Positions 34,679-45,169 of a stretch of DNA of 64,000 nucleotides are shown one piece after another. Both the position numbers and the translations under genes were made by a program. Numbering within the stretch: position 1 is the first letter of the stretch; each line of letters starts with the position of its first letter. A model generated the notes under the pieces. The model was not told where the DNA came from, did no database searches, and saw only the letters and a list, made by a program, of their open reading frames with translations. Origin of the DNA: Mesorhizobium sp. (lineage in GTDB: Bacteria; Pseudomonadota; Alphaproteobacteria; Rhizobiales; Rhizobiaceae); the NCBI GenBank assembly GCA_019635735.1, contig JAHBYX010000003.1, positions 248,001 to 312,000 of the forward strand, written 5' to 3'.

Positions 34679-37600
34679 CTACTCCGCCGCGGCGGCGTGC
34701 TGGTGGCGGGCGAGCATCGAGCGCAGTGCCGCCGGCTTCACCGGCTTGTTGAGGATCGGGATGTCGAGATTGGCGGCCTGCTGGCGCACGTCGGCCGACC
34801 GGTCTGCCGTGACCAGCACCGCGGGCACCTCTGTGTCGAAGCGCAGGCGCAAGCTGGCGATGACGTCGAAACCCGTCTCGTCGTCAAGGTGGTAGTCGGC
34901 GAACACGATATCGGGTCGCGGCAGGTCTTTCGCATTCATCGCGTTGAGCGCGGCCGTTCCCGAGATGGTCACGGCCCGGCATCCCCAACCTTCGAGGAGC
35001 AGGCGCATTCCCTCGAGAATCCGCTCGTCATTGTCGATGCAGTAGACAACCATACCGTCGACGGAGAATGCACCCTGTCTCTCGATACGGCCGCGCTCCG
35101 GAACCGGGAGCTCCTGCGCGGCCGAAATCGGCAAAAGGACCGAGAAGGTCGTGCCCTTCCCAGTCGACCCGAGCCGCAGTTCCAGACGCAGAACACGGGC
35201 GATGCGGTCGACGATGGACAGCCCCAGCCCCAGCCCCTGCGCCTCTCTCGCGCCCTCGTCCAGGCGCAGGAACTCCTGGAAGACGGTGTTAAGCTTGTCC
35301 GGGGGAATGCCGATGCCGGTATCGACGACCTGGATCTCGACGAGCGAGCCACGTCGCCTGGCGCCGACCAGCACGCTGCCGGAGCGGGTGTACTTGATGG
35401 CATTTGACACGAGGTTCTGCAGCAGCCGGCGGAAGAGGTTGCGGTCTGTCATCACCGCGATGCTGGACGGCACGATCCGCAGTCGCAGGTTCTTCTCGCG
35501 CGCCAGCGGCTGGAAGTCGGTGCCGATCTGGCGCAGCAGGCCCTCGAGGCTGAATACCGTGGCCTGCGGCTTCATGGCGCCCGCGTCGAGGCGGGAGATG
35601 TCGAGCACCGCGCCGAGGATCGCCTCGACGGAATCGAGCGCGGAATCGATGTTGGCCGCCGCCTCGCTCTCGGTTCTTCTTCGCGTGCGCTCGATCAGCG
35701 ATGCGCAATAGAGCCGCGCGGCGTTGAGCGGCTGGAGGATGTCGTGGCCGACGGCCGCGAGGAACCGCGTCTTTCCGAGATTGGCTTCCTCGGCCAGCAT
35801 CTGCGCCTGGGCCAGTTCGCGGTTGACGCGGGTCAGCTCCGCCGTGCGGCTGGCGACGCGTTGCTCCAGCGACTCGTTGGCGACCTTGAGCGCGTTGTCC
35901 GCATGCACCCGGGCGGTGATATCGGCATAGGTCGCGACCATGCCGCCGTCCGGCATAGGGTTCGACCGCAGCTCGACGATCCGTCCGCTCGTCTTCAATT
36001 CGATCTGCCAGGGCTGGTCGTAGGTCGACAGGCGATTGAGCACTGTCGTCTCGGAGCCGGAATCGAGATCGCCGCGCTGGACAAGCAGGTCGAGGATCTG
36101 GCTCAGCGATACGCCGACCTGACCAAGTTCTTCCGGCAGGTCGAACAACGCCCGGTACTGGCGGTTCCAACAGGTCAGGCGGAAATCGCGATCAAAAACG
36201 GTGATGCCCTGCGCCATCTGGTCGAGGGCGATCTGCAGCAGGTCGCGATTCTGCTGCAGCGCCTCCGACGCGTCATCCAGCAGGCGGAAGGCATCGCGCG
36301 AGGACTTGTCGTTCCGCTGGAACAGGAGCGACAGGATCAGACGGGCCGAGGAGGAGCCGACGGCACTGGTCAGCAGCTGTTCCGAGTAGCGGATGAGCGC
36401 CGTGTTCGCTGGCTCCGATCCGACGATGCGCGCGCCGGACTGTTTCTCGAATGTCTCGAAGGAACGCTCGGTCCGTTCGACGCCGAGATAGCGCGATATC
36501 GTCTCGCGCAGATCGTTGGCGGTGACGGCGGTGCGGAAGCGGCGCAGGCTCGGCATGGGATTCTGGTCGCGCGGCACGAAGAGAGCAGCCTGGATGCGCT
36601 CGAGCGGCTTCGACGCCCGCGACAGAGAGCCCAGCACGAAGAACAGCGTGTTGATGGCGAGGCTCCACAGGACGCCGTGGTTCAGGGGCTCACCGGCGGT
36701 ACCGAACAGCGCCTGCGGGCGTAGCGCGGCGATGCCGAAGAGACCCTTGGAGACGAAATCGGTCTCAGGCCCCATCAAGGACGGGATCAGCAGCGTGTAG
36801 GTCCAGACAGCAAAACCGGCCACCATGCCGAGGATGGCGCCGCGCGAATTAGCCCCGCGCCAAACCAGTCCGCCGACGAAGGCCGGCGCGAACTGCGCGA
36901 TGGCGGCGAAGGACATCAGGCCGATCGAGGCCAGCCGCGTGTTGGTGGTCGCTTCGCGATAGTAGAGGAAGGCAGCGAACAACACGATGAAGATCGCCGC
37001 GCGGCGGATATTGAGGATCACCGTCGAGAGATCTTCCCGCCGCCGGTCAGTCGGGCGCAGCATGCCGCGGGCGAAGATCGGAATCACCAGGTCGTTCGAG
37101 ATCATGATGGAAAGCGCCACGCTCTCGACGATGACCATCGCAGTCGCAGCCGACAGGCCGCCGATGAAGGCGGCCAGTGCCAGCAGGTCATGCCCTGCGA
37201 GCAGCGGGACGGAGAGGACATAGAGGTCGGCGGACGTCTCGCCCCCGACGATGGTCAGGCCGGCGAAGGCGATCGGAAGGACGAACAGGTTGATGAGAAC
37301 CAGGTAGAACGGAAAGAGCCAGGTCGCTGTGCGCAGTTCGCCTTCGCTGCGGTTCTCGACGATGGTGACGTAAAACTGGCGCGGCAGGAGAACGATGGCG
37401 AAGCCGCTCAGCACCGTGAGGACGACCCAAGTTGAGGGTGAGGTCTGGTAGCTGGCCGCCTCGGCCACCTGGCTGTTCGCGGACGTGGCGGCGACGAAGC
37501 CGTCGAAACCACCAAGGAACAGGAACGTGGTGGCAAGACCGATCGCCAGGAACGAGGCGAGCTTGACGATCGATTCGACCGCCACCGCCAGAACCAGCCC

Positions 37601-38170
37601 GTCCTGATGCTCGGTGGCGTCGGCGTGGCGCGTGCCGAACAGGACGGCGAAGACGGCGAGCAGGAAGGCGACCGCGAGCGAAACGTCGCCGATGAAGAAG
37701 TCGAAGGACGGCGGTGCGCCATTGTAGTGCTCGACCATCAGGCTGACGGACCCCGAGATCGCCTTGAGCTGCAAGGCGATGTAGGGGATGGCGCCGACGG
37801 TCGCGATGATCGTGGCGATCGAGGCGACGGCGAAGCTCTTGCCATAGCGGGCGGCGAGGAAATCGGCGACGGACGTGATCTTCTCGGACTTCGCCAGCCG
37901 GATCACCCGGCGGAGAAGCGGGAAGCCGAAGATGAAGACCAGCGCCGGCCCGATGTAGATCGCAAGGAATTCGAGCCCGCGCTCGGAGGCGAGGCCGACC
38001 GAACCGAAGAATGTCCATGACGTGCAGTAGATCGCCAGGCTCGCCGCGTAGATGTAGGGGCGCGAATGGCCGGACCCCAGACGCGCAGCACGGCGGTCGC
38101 CGAGGCTCGCCACGCCGAAGAGCAGCGTGACGTAGGCAATCGCTATGATGACGATGACCCAACCCTGCAC
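34679..38170 (-). CDS. SSF-transporter-fused hybrid sensor histidine kinase
   Basis: A 1163-residue membrane kinase. Residues 1-520 form a sodium:solute symporter domain with about 13 helices ([17 protein letters not shown] at the start, FLAARYG near 105). Then come a PAS segment (about 640-750, [20 protein letters not shown]), a coiled coil (755-800), HisKA with H809 in [18 protein letters not shown], HATPase ([30 protein letters not shown]), and a receiver (about 1040-1155, [19 protein letters not shown]). A GTG start at 38170 with GGAGG nine bases before it is preferred over the longer frame to 38233. The architecture is that of NahK/ErcS-type kinases linking solute sensing to phosphorelay; the solute is unknown. 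Confidence 0.92.
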   Translation of the reverse strand: MQGWVIVIIAIAYVTLLFGVASLGDRRAARLGSGHSRPYIYAASLAIYCTSWTFFGSVGLASERGLEFLAIYIGPALVFIFGFPLLRRVIRLAKSEKITSVADFLAARYGKSFAVASIATIIATVGAIPYIALQLKAISGSVSLMVEHYNGAPPSFDFFIGDVSLAVAFLLAVFAVLFGTRHADATEHQDGLVLAVAVESIVKLASFLAIGLATTFLFLGGFDGFVAATSANSQVAEAASYQTSPSTWVVLTVLSGFAIVLLPRQFYVTIVENRSEGELRTATWLFPFYLVLINLFVLPIAFAGLTIVGGETSADLYVLSVPLLAGHDLLALAAFIGGLSAATAMVIVESVALSIMISNDLVIPIFARGMLRPTDRRREDLSTVILNIRRAAIFIVLFAAFLYYREATTNTRLASIGLMSFAAIAQFAPAFVGGLVWRGANSRGAILGMVAGFAVWTYTLLIPSLMGPETDFVSKGLFGIAALRPQALFGTAGEPLNHGVLWSLAINTLFFVLGSLSRASKPLERIQAALFVPRDQNPMPSLRRFRTAVTANDLRETISRYLGVERTERSFETFEKQSGARIVGSEPANTALIRYSEQLLTSAVGSSSARLILSLLFQRNDKSSRDAFRLLDDASEALQQNRDLLQIALDQMAQGITVFDRDFRLTCWNRQYRALFDLPEELGQVGVSLSQILDLLVQRGDLDSGSETTVLNRLSTYDQPWQIELKTSGRIVELRSNPMPDGGMVATYADITARVHADNALKVANESLEQRVASRTAELTRVNRELAQAQMLAEEANLGKTRFLAAVGHDILQPLNAARLYCASLIERTRRRTESEAAANIDSALDSVEAILGAVLDISRLDAGAMKPQATVFSLEGLLRQIGTDFQPLAREKNLRLRIVPSSIAVMTDRNLFRRLLQNLVSNAIKYTRSGSVLVGARRRGSLVEIQVVDTGIGIPPDKLNTVFQEFLRLDEGAREAQGLGLGLSIVDRIARVLRLELRLGSTGKGTTFSVLLPISAAQELPVPERGRIERQGAFSVDGMVVYCIDNDERILEGMRLLLEGWGCRAVTISGTAALNAMNAKDLPRPDIVFADYHLDDETGFDVIASLRLRFDTEVPAVLVTADRSADVRQQAANLDIPILNKPVKPAALRSMLARHQHAAAAE

Positions 38171-38387
38171 GCCCGATGTCCTCCGTGTCGCGCGTCGTGC
38201 CCGACCATTGCGCATTCCGGCCGCGGCGATCAAGGGCGGCGAAGCACCTCGGCAGGAAACCGTCGGGACCGGACGGGAAAACAGTTCGATTTGCCCTTAT
38301 CGACGCAACGGAATCCGCTATGGTTTGCCGACCGGGCTGTCGATGAAATGGCGACGGCCGGCGAAACCCGCATTATGGAGGGACCCG

Positions 38388-38813
38388 ATGCTGAAGGAAT
38401 TCCAGGAGTTCATCTCGAAAGGCAATGTCATGGACCTTGCCGTCGGCGTGATCATCGGCGGCGCGTTCGGCCTGATCGTCTCGTCGCTCGTGGCCGACAT
38501 CATCATGCCGATCGTCGGCGCGATCTTCGGCGGCTTCGATTTCTCCAACTACTTCCTGCCGCTCTCGTCTGCGGTGACCGCGGACTCGCTGGAAGAGGCG
38601 CGCAAGCAGGGCGCCGTGTTCGCTTACGGCAACTTCCTGACGGTGTTGATCAATTTCCTGATTCTCGCCTGGATCATCTTCCTGATGGTCAAGGCGGTGA
38701 ACAACCTGCGCAAGCGGCTTGAAAAGGAGAAGCCCGCCGCGCCCGCCGCCCCGCCGCCGGCGGACGTGCAGTTGTTGACGGAAATCCGCGATCTCCTGGC
38801 CAAGAAGGCCTGA
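38388..38813 (+). CDS. mscL: Large-conductance mechanosensitive channel
   Basis: A 141-residue channel protein, [28 protein letters not shown], the very conserved first amphipathic and pore helix of MscL. TM2 is [16 protein letters not shown] and the C-terminal helix ends in [12 protein letters not shown]. Pentamers open under membrane tension to release solutes on osmotic down-shock. RBS GGAGGGACC. A strong terminator follows, so it is a single-gene unit. Divergent from the kinase gene. Confidence 0.97.
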   Translation: MLKEFQEFISKGNVMDLAVGVIIGGAFGLIVSSLVADIIMPIVGAIFGGFDFSNYFLPLSSAVTADSLEEARKQGAVFAYGNFLTVLINFLILAWIIFLMVKAVNNLRKRLEKEKPAAPAAPPPADVQLLTEIRDLLAKKA

Positions 38814-38836
38814 TCGTCAGGATACGTCGGCAGACC

Positions 38837-38875
38837 AATCCCCGGCACTAAGCCTGCCGGGGATTTCTGTTTTTT
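38837..38875 (+). terminator. Rho-independent terminator of mscL
   Basis: AATCCCCGGCA and TGCCGGGGATT pair perfectly over 11 bp around CTAAGCC, followed by TCTGTTTTTT. Begins 23 bp after the mscL stop codon. Confidence 0.92.
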
Positions 38876-38928
38876 CCGGCGGCGAAAGCGGGTAAAGGCT
38901 TTGCCTTCGCCCAACCGGATACCCTCCC

Positions 38929-40101
38929 TTGCACGCGCCAATCACGTCCTACCTTCGCCCCGAAGCGCGTCTCGCGCCGGAGAGCGGCATCGTCGCCGTG
39001 ATGAACCACGGCCGCGGCAAGGAGGGTCTGATCCCGCTATGGGCGGGCGAAGGCGACCTGCCGACTCCCGAGTTCATCACCCGCGCCGCGATGGAGGCGC
39101 TCGCCGCCGGCGAGACGTTCTACACCTGGCAACGCGGCATTCCCGAATTGCGCGAGGCGCTGGCGCGCTATCACAAGCGGCATTTCGGCCGCGACTTCGC
39201 CGCGGAGGAGTTCCTGGTCACCGGCTCCGGCATGCAGTCGATCCAGCTGGCCATCGACGCTGTCGCCGGCGCGGGCGACGAGGTGGTCTATCTCTCTCCG
39301 GCCTGGCCGAACCTTGCCGCGGCGGCGGGCGTGGCCGGGGTGACACCCGTTCCGGTCCATCTCGACTGGTCGGATAATGGGTGGGCCTGCGACGTCGACA
39401 AGGTTACCGCAGCGATCACGCCGCGCACCAAGGCGCTGTTCATCAACACGCCATCGAACCCGACCGGCTGGACGGCAGACATCGACACGCTGAAGGCGCT
39501 GCTTTCGCTGGCGCGCGAGAAAGGCCTGTGGATCATCGCAGACGAGATCTATTCGCTGTTCTACTATGGTGGCCGGCGGGCACCGTCCTTCATGGACGTG
39601 ATGGCGCCGGACGACCGAATCCTCTTCGTCAACAGCTTCTCGAAGAACTGGGCGATGACGGGCTGGCGCGTCGGCTGGATCAAGGTCCACCCGGACCTCC
39701 AGGACGTGTTCGAGAACCTGATCCAGTATTCGACTTCGGGGGTGGCGCAGTTCATGCAGCGCGGCGCAGTGGCCGCGCTCGACCAGGGCGATGCGTTCAT
39801 CGCCTCGCAGGTGGAGCGGGCGCACAAGGCACGCGACATCGTCTGCAAGATCCTCGGCGACACCGGTCGCGCGCGCTTCAGCGTGCCGGCCGGCGCGTTC
39901 TACCTCTATTTCTCGATCGACGGGATCACCGATGCGCGGCAGGCCGCCTTCGACATCGTCGATCAGGCCAATGTCGGGCTGGCGCCCGGCACGGCCTTCG
40001 AAAAGGATGGCGCGGAATTCTTCCGCATCTGCTTCCATCGCCGGCTCGACCAGGTCGAGGAATCGGCCAACCGGCTGGCCAAGTGGATCAGAGAGTGCTG
40101 A
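38929..40101 (+). CDS. PLP-dependent aminotransferase class I/II
   Basis: A 390-residue fold-type I aminotransferase. Seen: LWAGEGDLPTPEFI, TGSGMQSIQLAIDAV, NTPSNPTGWTA (Asn binding PLP), ADEIYSLFYY (Asp to PLP nitrogen), the PLP-lysine in FSKNWAMTGWRVGW, and a C-terminal FRICFHRR with the substrate-binding Arg. The proposed start is a TTG at 38929 without a visible binding site, so the true N terminus may be shifted. It resembles broad-specificity aspartate/aromatic transaminases; the substrate is not readable. It faces hemA (convergent, 12-bp gap). Confidence 0.9.
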   Translation: MHAPITSYLRPEARLAPESGIVAVMNHGRGKEGLIPLWAGEGDLPTPEFITRAAMEALAAGETFYTWQRGIPELREALARYHKRHFGRDFAAEEFLVTGSGMQSIQLAIDAVAGAGDEVVYLSPAWPNLAAAAGVAGVTPVPVHLDWSDNGWACDVDKVTAAITPRTKALFINTPSNPTGWTADIDTLKALLSLAREKGLWIIADEIYSLFYYGGRRAPSFMDVMAPDDRILFVNSFSKNWAMTGWRVGWIKVHPDLQDVFENLIQYSTSGVAQFMQRGAVAALDQGDAFIASQVERAHKARDIVCKILGDTGRARFSVPAGAFYLYFSIDGITDARQAAFDIVDQANVGLAPGTAFEKDGAEFFRICFHRRLDQVEESANRLAKWIREC

Positions 40102-40113
40102 CCCCGGGCGAGT

Positions 40114-41391
40114 TCAACCGCCCGCGCTTGGGACGACCAGCGGTATGATCCGCTCGGTCTTCTCGACGCCCGGCCTGCGGGTATCGGTGAAGGGGATCCC
40201 GAGCGCCGTCCAGGTTTCGACCAGCGCCTCCTTGAGCCCGTCGATCAGGCCGTCCGAATGGAACGGCGTTGGCGTGATGCGCAGCCGCTCGGTGCCGCGC
40301 GGCACCGTCGGATAGTTGATCGGCTGGATGTAGATGCCGTGGACGCCGAGCAGGCGGTCGCTGGCGAGCTTGCACAATTCCGGGTCGCCGACCAGGACCG
40401 GCACGATGTGCGTCTCGGACGGCATGACCGGCAGGCCCGCCCCTGACAGGATCTCCTTGGTCCGCGCGGCCTGGCGCTGCTGCGCCTCGCGCTCGGCGCA
40501 AGAGGCCTTGAGATGGCGGATGGAAGCCGTGGCGGCGGCTGCGATCGACGGCGGCAGCGCCGTCGTGAAGATAAAGCCCGGCGCGTAGGAGCGCACCGCG
40601 TCGATGATTGCCTTCGTTCCCGTAATGTATCCGCCGAGCGTTCCGAAGGCCTTGGCCAGCGTTCCCTCGATCACGTCGATGCGGTCCGCGAGCCCTTCGC
40701 GCTCGGTGATGCCACCGCCATGGGCGCCATACATGCCGACCGCGTGGACCTCGTCGATATAGGTCATCGCATTGTAGCGCTGCGCCAGGTCGGCGATTTC
40801 GGCGATCGGCGAGATGTCGCCGTCCATCGAATAGACCGATTCGAACACGATCACCTTGGCGCGCTCGCGTCCCGCCTGCTGGAGCAGCGATTCGAGGTGC
40901 TTCACGTCGTTGTGGCGGAAGACCTTCTTCTCAGCACCCGAGCGGCGCACGCCCTCGATCATCGAAGAATGATTCAGCTCATCGGAAAGGATGAGGCAGT
41001 TTGGCAAGAGACGGCCGATGGTCGAGATTGCCGCCTCGTTGGAGACGAAGCCGGACGTGAAGACGAGGCCGGCCTCCTTGCCGTGCAGGTCGGCGAGTTC
41101 GGTCTCGAGCTCGACCAGCGGATGGTTGGTGCCGGAGATGTTGCGGGTGCCGCCGGCGCCGGAGCCCATGCGTCCGGCCGCGTCCTGCATTGCGGCGATC
41201 ACATCGGGATGCTGGCCCATGCCGAGATAGTCGTTCGAGCACCAGACCGTGATTTCCTTGGCTTCCGCGCCGGAGCGCCAGATTGCCCGGGGAAACGATC
41301 CGACGATGCGCTCGATGTCAGCGAAGACACGATAGCGGCGCTCGGCATGGAGCTGGTCGATCGCTTCCTGGAAAAAACGCTGATAATTCAT
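40114..41391 (-). CDS. hemA: 5-aminolevulinate synthase
   Basis: A 425-residue PLP enzyme making 5-aminolevulinate from glycine and succinyl-CoA, the first step of haem synthesis in alphaproteobacteria. Seen: [28 protein letters not shown] start, [35 protein letters not shown], and the PLP-lysine in [14 protein letters not shown]. The open frame extends to 41475, but the Met at 41391 gives the standard N terminus. The C-terminal 25 residues after TALGIPF are slightly longer than in textbook HemA. No FNR box is visible in its 275-bp upstream interval. Confidence 0.96.
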   Translation of the reverse strand: MNYQRFFQEAIDQLHAERRYRVFADIERIVGSFPRAIWRSGAEAKEITVWCSNDYLGMGQHPDVIAAMQDAAGRMGSGAGGTRNISGTNHPLVELETELADLHGKEAGLVFTSGFVSNEAAISTIGRLLPNCLILSDELNHSSMIEGVRRSGAEKKVFRHNDVKHLESLLQQAGRERAKVIVFESVYSMDGDISPIAEIADLAQRYNAMTYIDEVHAVGMYGAHGGGITEREGLADRIDVIEGTLAKAFGTLGGYITGTKAIIDAVRSYAPGFIFTTALPPSIAAAATASIRHLKASCAEREAQQRQAARTKEILSGAGLPVMPSETHIVPVLVGDPELCKLASDRLLGVHGIYIQPINYPTVPRGTERLRITPTPFHSDGLIDGLKEALVETWTALGIPFTDTRRPGVEKTERIIPLVVPSAGG

Positions 41392-41665
41392 GCCTCGATC
41401 CTGCAGTTCGGCCGGAACATAATCCCGGACACGGAGGGAATCCATTCGCCGCTCTTGGTCATATTGCCACGGCAAACGCTGCCGGTCCGGCAGCTATTCC
41501 CAAATGGCGGTTTCAACCCGATGTCGCCTTGTCCTGGATCAATCGCGAACGGGGTCGGGCGACGAGCGCACGGTTCCTTAAGCCTTTCGAGCTAGTGTTC
41601 CATAACCGGGTACTGCCGGTGGCCGGCCCCCATTGCCGGTCCGGGACGGCCAAAGGGTGTTGGGT

Positions 41666-42715
41666 ATGGCTGTACTTGTCACGGGAGGCGCCGGTTACAT
41701 CGGCAGCCACATGGCGTGGGAACTGCTCGACCACGGCGAGGAGGTCGTGGTTCTGGACCGTCTGTCGACGGGCTTCAGCTGGGCAGTGCCGCGCGAGGCG
41801 CGCCTGATCATTGGCGACATAGGCGACCAGGATCTGGTCAAGACGATCCTGCACCGCCACGACATCGACTCGATCATCCATTTCGCCGGATCGGTCGTGG
41901 TGCCGGAATCTCTTGCCGACCCGCTGGGCTACTATGACAACAACACCTGCAAATCGCGCGACCTGATCGAGTCCGCTGTCCGCGGCGGAGTGAAGAACTT
42001 CATCTTCTCGTCCACCGCCGCCGTCTACGGGATGACGAATTCGGATCCGGTTCCGGAAAGCCACCCGCTCGCTCCCGAAACGCCTTACGGCGTGTCCAAG
42101 CTGATGACCGAATGGATGCTGCGCGACACCGCCCGAGCACATGAGTTCCATTATGCGGCGCTGCGCTACTTCAACGTTGCAGGCTCGGACCCGCGCGGAC
42201 GGACCGGTCAGTCGACACGCGGAGCGACGCATCTCGTCAAGGTGGCGGTCGAAGCCGCCCTCGGCAAGCGCAGCCGCATCGAGGTGTTCGGTACCGACTA
42301 TCCGACACATGACGGCACCTGCATCCGCGACTTCATCCATGTCAGCGACCTCGTCGCGGCGCATCGGCTGGCGCTCGCTCATCTGCGCGCGGGCGGCGGC
42401 AACCTGGTGGCGAATTGCGGCTACGGTCACGGCTATTCGGTGCTCGATCTGATCGAAGCGGTGCAGCGGGCCAACGCACGCAGCATCGAGGTGCATCTCG
42501 CGCCGCGACGCGAGGGCGACATGCCCTGCGTTATCGCCGATCCGACGCTGCTCAAGTCGACCCTCGGCTGGGTGCCGCGATACGACGATCTCGATGTGAT
42601 CGCGCAGACCTCGCTGGCCTGGGAAAAGGCGTTGGCGCAGCGCAACTCGTTCTGGGATGTCGGAACATCGGCGACGAATGACTGGAAAGACGCCGCCGGA
42701 CGTATGGGCGCCTGA
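41666..42715 (+). CDS. galE: UDP-glucose 4-epimerase-type sugar nucleotide epimerase
   Basis: A 349-residue extended SDR. NAD motif LVTGGAGYIGSHMAW at the N terminus, Ser in FSSTAAVYGM, active-site YGVSKLMTEW (YxxxK), ALRYFNVAGSDPRGR and DGTCIRDFIHVSDL, all characteristic of GalE. It interconverts UDP-glucose and UDP-galactose for exopolysaccharide and LPS. Divergent from hemA with 274 bp between. Confidence 0.93.
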   Translation: MAVLVTGGAGYIGSHMAWELLDHGEEVVVLDRLSTGFSWAVPREARLIIGDIGDQDLVKTILHRHDIDSIIHFAGSVVVPESLADPLGYYDNNTCKSRDLIESAVRGGVKNFIFSSTAAVYGMTNSDPVPESHPLAPETPYGVSKLMTEWMLRDTARAHEFHYAALRYFNVAGSDPRGRTGQSTRGATHLVKVAVEAALGKRSRIEVFGTDYPTHDGTCIRDFIHVSDLVAAHRLALAHLRAGGGNLVANCGYGHGYSVLDLIEAVQRANARSIEVHLAPRREGDMPCVIADPTLLKSTLGWVPRYDDLDVIAQTSLAWEKALAQRNSFWDVGTSATNDWKDAAGRMGA

Positions 42716-42875
42716 GCGGCGCTGAGCGGGCGTAACTTCGGCCGCCGAACTCACAGGGATTTGCTTCGCACAGGTCGCGCCGGAGTTGACGTGGCGAGGC
42801 GATGGCGCGACAGGTTGCGCCGAGGGGCAAATCGCCCGCCGTTTCGGCGGGACATGAGGGTTGGCGGCGACCGGA

Positions 42876-43739
42876 ATGAACATGCGACCGATCTTGCGGC
42901 TGGCCCTGGCGGCGGCCGTTGCTCTTGTCCTTTCAGCCTGCACGACAGGCTCGCCGACCAGGGTTCTGCAGGTACAGCCGATCCGGTCGGAGAAATATGC
43001 GGCGATCGTCGTCGACGCGAACACCGGCCGCACGCTCTATTCCGCCTCCGCCGACCAGATCCGCTACCCGGCCTCGCTCACCAAGATGATGACCATCTAC
43101 ATGCTGTTCGAGGCGCTGGATTCCGGCCGGATCAGCAAATCGACCCAGATTCCCATCTCGGCCTACGCGGCGTCGCGCCCGCCGACGAAGATGGGGATCA
43201 AGCCAGGCGGCTCCATCGACGTCGACAGTGCCATCCGCGCGCTGGTGGTGCGTTCGGCCAACGACATCGCCGCCGCGGTCGGCGAATATCTCAGCGGCTC
43301 GGAAGCGCAGTTCGCGGCGAACATGACGGCCAAGGCCCGCGGGCTCGGCATGTCGAAGACGACATTCAGGAACGCGTCCGGCCTGCCCGACGCCGGCCAG
43401 CAGACCTGCGCGCGCGACATGGCGCTGCTCGGAATGGCGCTGCGGCAGCGCTTCCCACACCACTACGCCTATTTCTCGACGCGCGAATTCGCCTATGGCG
43501 GCAAGATCGTACGTGGTCACAACAAGCTGCTCGAGACCGGTGGCGTCGACGGCATCAAGACGGGCTACATCCGTGCGTCCGGATTCAATGTCGTCACTTC
43601 GGTCAACCGCAACGGCAAGCGCCTGATCGTCACCGTGATGGGCGGCGAAAGCGCCAATGGCCGCAACGCGCATGTTCAGGAGCTGATCCAGCGCTACCTG
43701 CCGGCTGCTGCCACCCGTGGCGTCAGCACTCCCACCTGA
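42876..43739 (+). CDS. Lipoprotein D-alanyl-D-alanine carboxypeptidase (S11)
   Basis: A 287-residue penicillin-binding protein 5-type enzyme. A lipoprotein signal ends LVLSAC, so the mature protein is probably anchored by a lipidated Cys at residue 21 instead of the amphipathic tail of DacA. Active-site motifs: SLTK (SxxK), SAN (SxN) in VVRSANDIAAAVGEYL, and KTGY in GGVDGIKTGYIRASG. It trims the terminal D-Ala from peptidoglycan stem peptides. Start at 42876 is a compromise; TTG at 42861 and ATG at 42882 are alternatives. Confidence 0.92.
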   Translation: MNMRPILRLALAAAVALVLSACTTGSPTRVLQVQPIRSEKYAAIVVDANTGRTLYSASADQIRYPASLTKMMTIYMLFEALDSGRISKSTQIPISAYAASRPPTKMGIKPGGSIDVDSAIRALVVRSANDIAAAVGEYLSGSEAQFAANMTAKARGLGMSKTTFRNASGLPDAGQQTCARDMALLGMALRQRFPHHYAYFSTREFAYGGKIVRGHNKLLETGGVDGIKTGYIRASGFNVVTSVNRNGKRLIVTVMGGESANGRNAHVQELIQRYLPAAATRGVSTPT

Positions 43740-43863
43740 ACAGGACCGGAAGGTCTGGCGGTGCGGGAACAAATCACCGCCGGATGCGTCTTCCCTGCAA
43801 TGTGATTTGCAGAGCAGCTTTATTTGCCTTCACAGTCATCGAACGGCGTGTCGGAGACCCCTG

Positions 43864-44256
43864 ATGGAACGGATCAGGCAGATTGCGGTCGAATGTGTCG
43901 GACGTGCCGTGATGTTCGGCTGGCTCGCCATCGGATGCGTGATGGTCGGCTTCTCCTTCGCACCGGTATCGTCGTTCAGGGCGGGCTCCATTCTCGCACT
44001 GTTGATGGCTCTGGTTTTGCTGTGGAGAGCCATGACGGCGGCGGGGCGCAATCCCAAGCACAGCGAGGTCTGGCTCTATTTGGACGAGAACAGCCGTCCC
44101 GCCGAGGCTCATGCGCGCCTGATCTTCGCGACCGTCATGCGCGAGGTCTATGCGCGCTACGCGCAAATCACGCTGGGCGTCGCGGTCGGCTTCTTTGCCG
44201 CATCGGTGCTGCTGCAACTGGCCGGACTGGAACCCTATTCAGTGCCGGCAGCCTGA
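43864..44256 (+). CDS. Small integral membrane protein, unknown function
   Basis: A 130-residue protein with two hydrophobic hairpins: helices at about 16-30 and 41-55 (RAGSILALLMALVLLWRAM), a soluble middle with WLYLDENSRPAEAHARLIF, and a last helix at 101-120 (ITLGVAVGFFAASVLLQL). RBS GGAGACCCCTG. No domain is recognised; small conserved membrane proteins of this kind occur in many rhizobia. It is convergent with the signal-peptide protein at 44271. Confidence 0.75.
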   Translation: MERIRQIAVECVGRAVMFGWLAIGCVMVGFSFAPVSSFRAGSILALLMALVLLWRAMTAAGRNPKHSEVWLYLDENSRPAEAHARLIFATVMREVYARYAQITLGVAVGFFAASVLLQLAGLEPYSVPAA

Positions 44257-44270
44257 TATTTCCCGGCGCG

Positions 44271-44702
44271 TCAGGTCTTGCCCGGCGGCAGAGCGTCCGT
44301 CTTTGGCGAACTGGACTCCTCTTCGATTTCCTTCGCGATGTCGATGAACCGGCGGAAGAACCTTTCCATGAAGGACAGGCTCTGCTCGAACTGCTCCTCG
44401 GTCGGAAGCGCACCCTGTGCCGCCGGCGATGCTTCCAGCGCGCCCAGGCGCTTCTCTACCTCGTCGAGGCGACGCGTAATGCGGTCAAGCTCGTCCTGCC
44501 AGGCGCTGCGCTCGTCGGCGGCGATGCGGCAGACCAGTTGACCGGCGCGCTCGGTGCAGAGGTACATCTCGCCGGTGCGGGTGTCCATGCGGACATAGCC
44601 ATCAGCTGTCTTCTCGAGCGAGTAGCGCGTCTCCGCGTCCTGCGCGAGGCTACCCGGAACGGTAGTGGCGAGCACAAGTGCGGCAAGTCCTGCGATGCGC
44701 AT
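44271..44702 (-). CDS. Secreted protein with coiled-coil C terminus, unknown function
   Basis: A 143-residue protein with a Sec signal peptide (MRIAGLAALVLATTVPGSLA, cleavage after about GSLAQ). The mature N-terminal domain TRYSLEKTADGYVRMDTRTGEMYLCTERAGQLVCRIAADERSAW repeats a pattern of beta strands with two cysteines (CTER and VCRI) that may form a disulfide. From residue 75 it is strongly helical with heptads (DELDRITRRLDEVEKRLGAL). RBS GGAGGAACG before the ATG at 44702. Function unknown, but family homologues are usual in Hyphomicrobiales. Confidence 0.8.
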   Translation of the reverse strand: MRIAGLAALVLATTVPGSLAQDAETRYSLEKTADGYVRMDTRTGEMYLCTERAGQLVCRIAADERSAWQDELDRITRRLDEVEKRLGALEASPAAQGALPTEEQFEQSLSFMERFFRRFIDIAKEIEEESSSPKTDALPPGKT

Positions 44703-44821
44703 GCGTTCCTCCTGCTGGCTTCGCCATTGATCCACTTCTTTGCGCCGGAAATGCGGTGGACAGGTGCGCTGGAGACCTGACGCGTCTTCCGGTTCGCTAC
44801 CGCCTCGTCTATAGCCCGGCC

Positions 44822-45169
44822 ATGTCACGGATCATCTACAAGATCGCGCCTCGATCGCTTTGGGACAAGGCGGTCGAGATGGGCGTGTTCGAAGGCGCGC
44901 CGATCGACCTCGCGGACGGGTTCATCCATTTCTCGACCGCCGAACAGGCGAGAGAGACTGCGGCCAAGCATTTCGCCGGCCAGACCGACCTGCTGCTGAT
45001 TGCCGTGGACGACGGCGCATTCGGCGATGCGATGCGCTACGAGGTCTCGCGCGGCGGCGCGCTTTTTCCGCATCTCTATGCGGCCTTGCCGGTTTCGGCG
45101 GCGCTGTGGGTCAAGGAACTTCCGCTCGGTCCCGACGGCGGTCACGTATTCCCGGACCTCGACGACTGA
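44822..45169 (+). CDS. DUF952 family protein
   Basis: A 115-residue protein beginning MSRIIYKIAPRSLWDKAVEM and including DLADGFIHFSTAEQARETAAKHF and FPHLYAALPVSAALWV, the conserved blocks of DUF952. The fold resembles a small ADP-ribose/glutathione S-transferase-unrelated alpha/beta domain; no reaction is established. Its stop overlaps the pyrD start (TGATG), so the pair is coupled, as in many alphaproteobacteria. Confidence 0.88.
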   Translation: MSRIIYKIAPRSLWDKAVEMGVFEGAPIDLADGFIHFSTAEQARETAAKHFAGQTDLLLIAVDDGAFGDAMRYEVSRGGALFPHLYAALPVSAALWVKELPLGPDGGHVFPDLDD

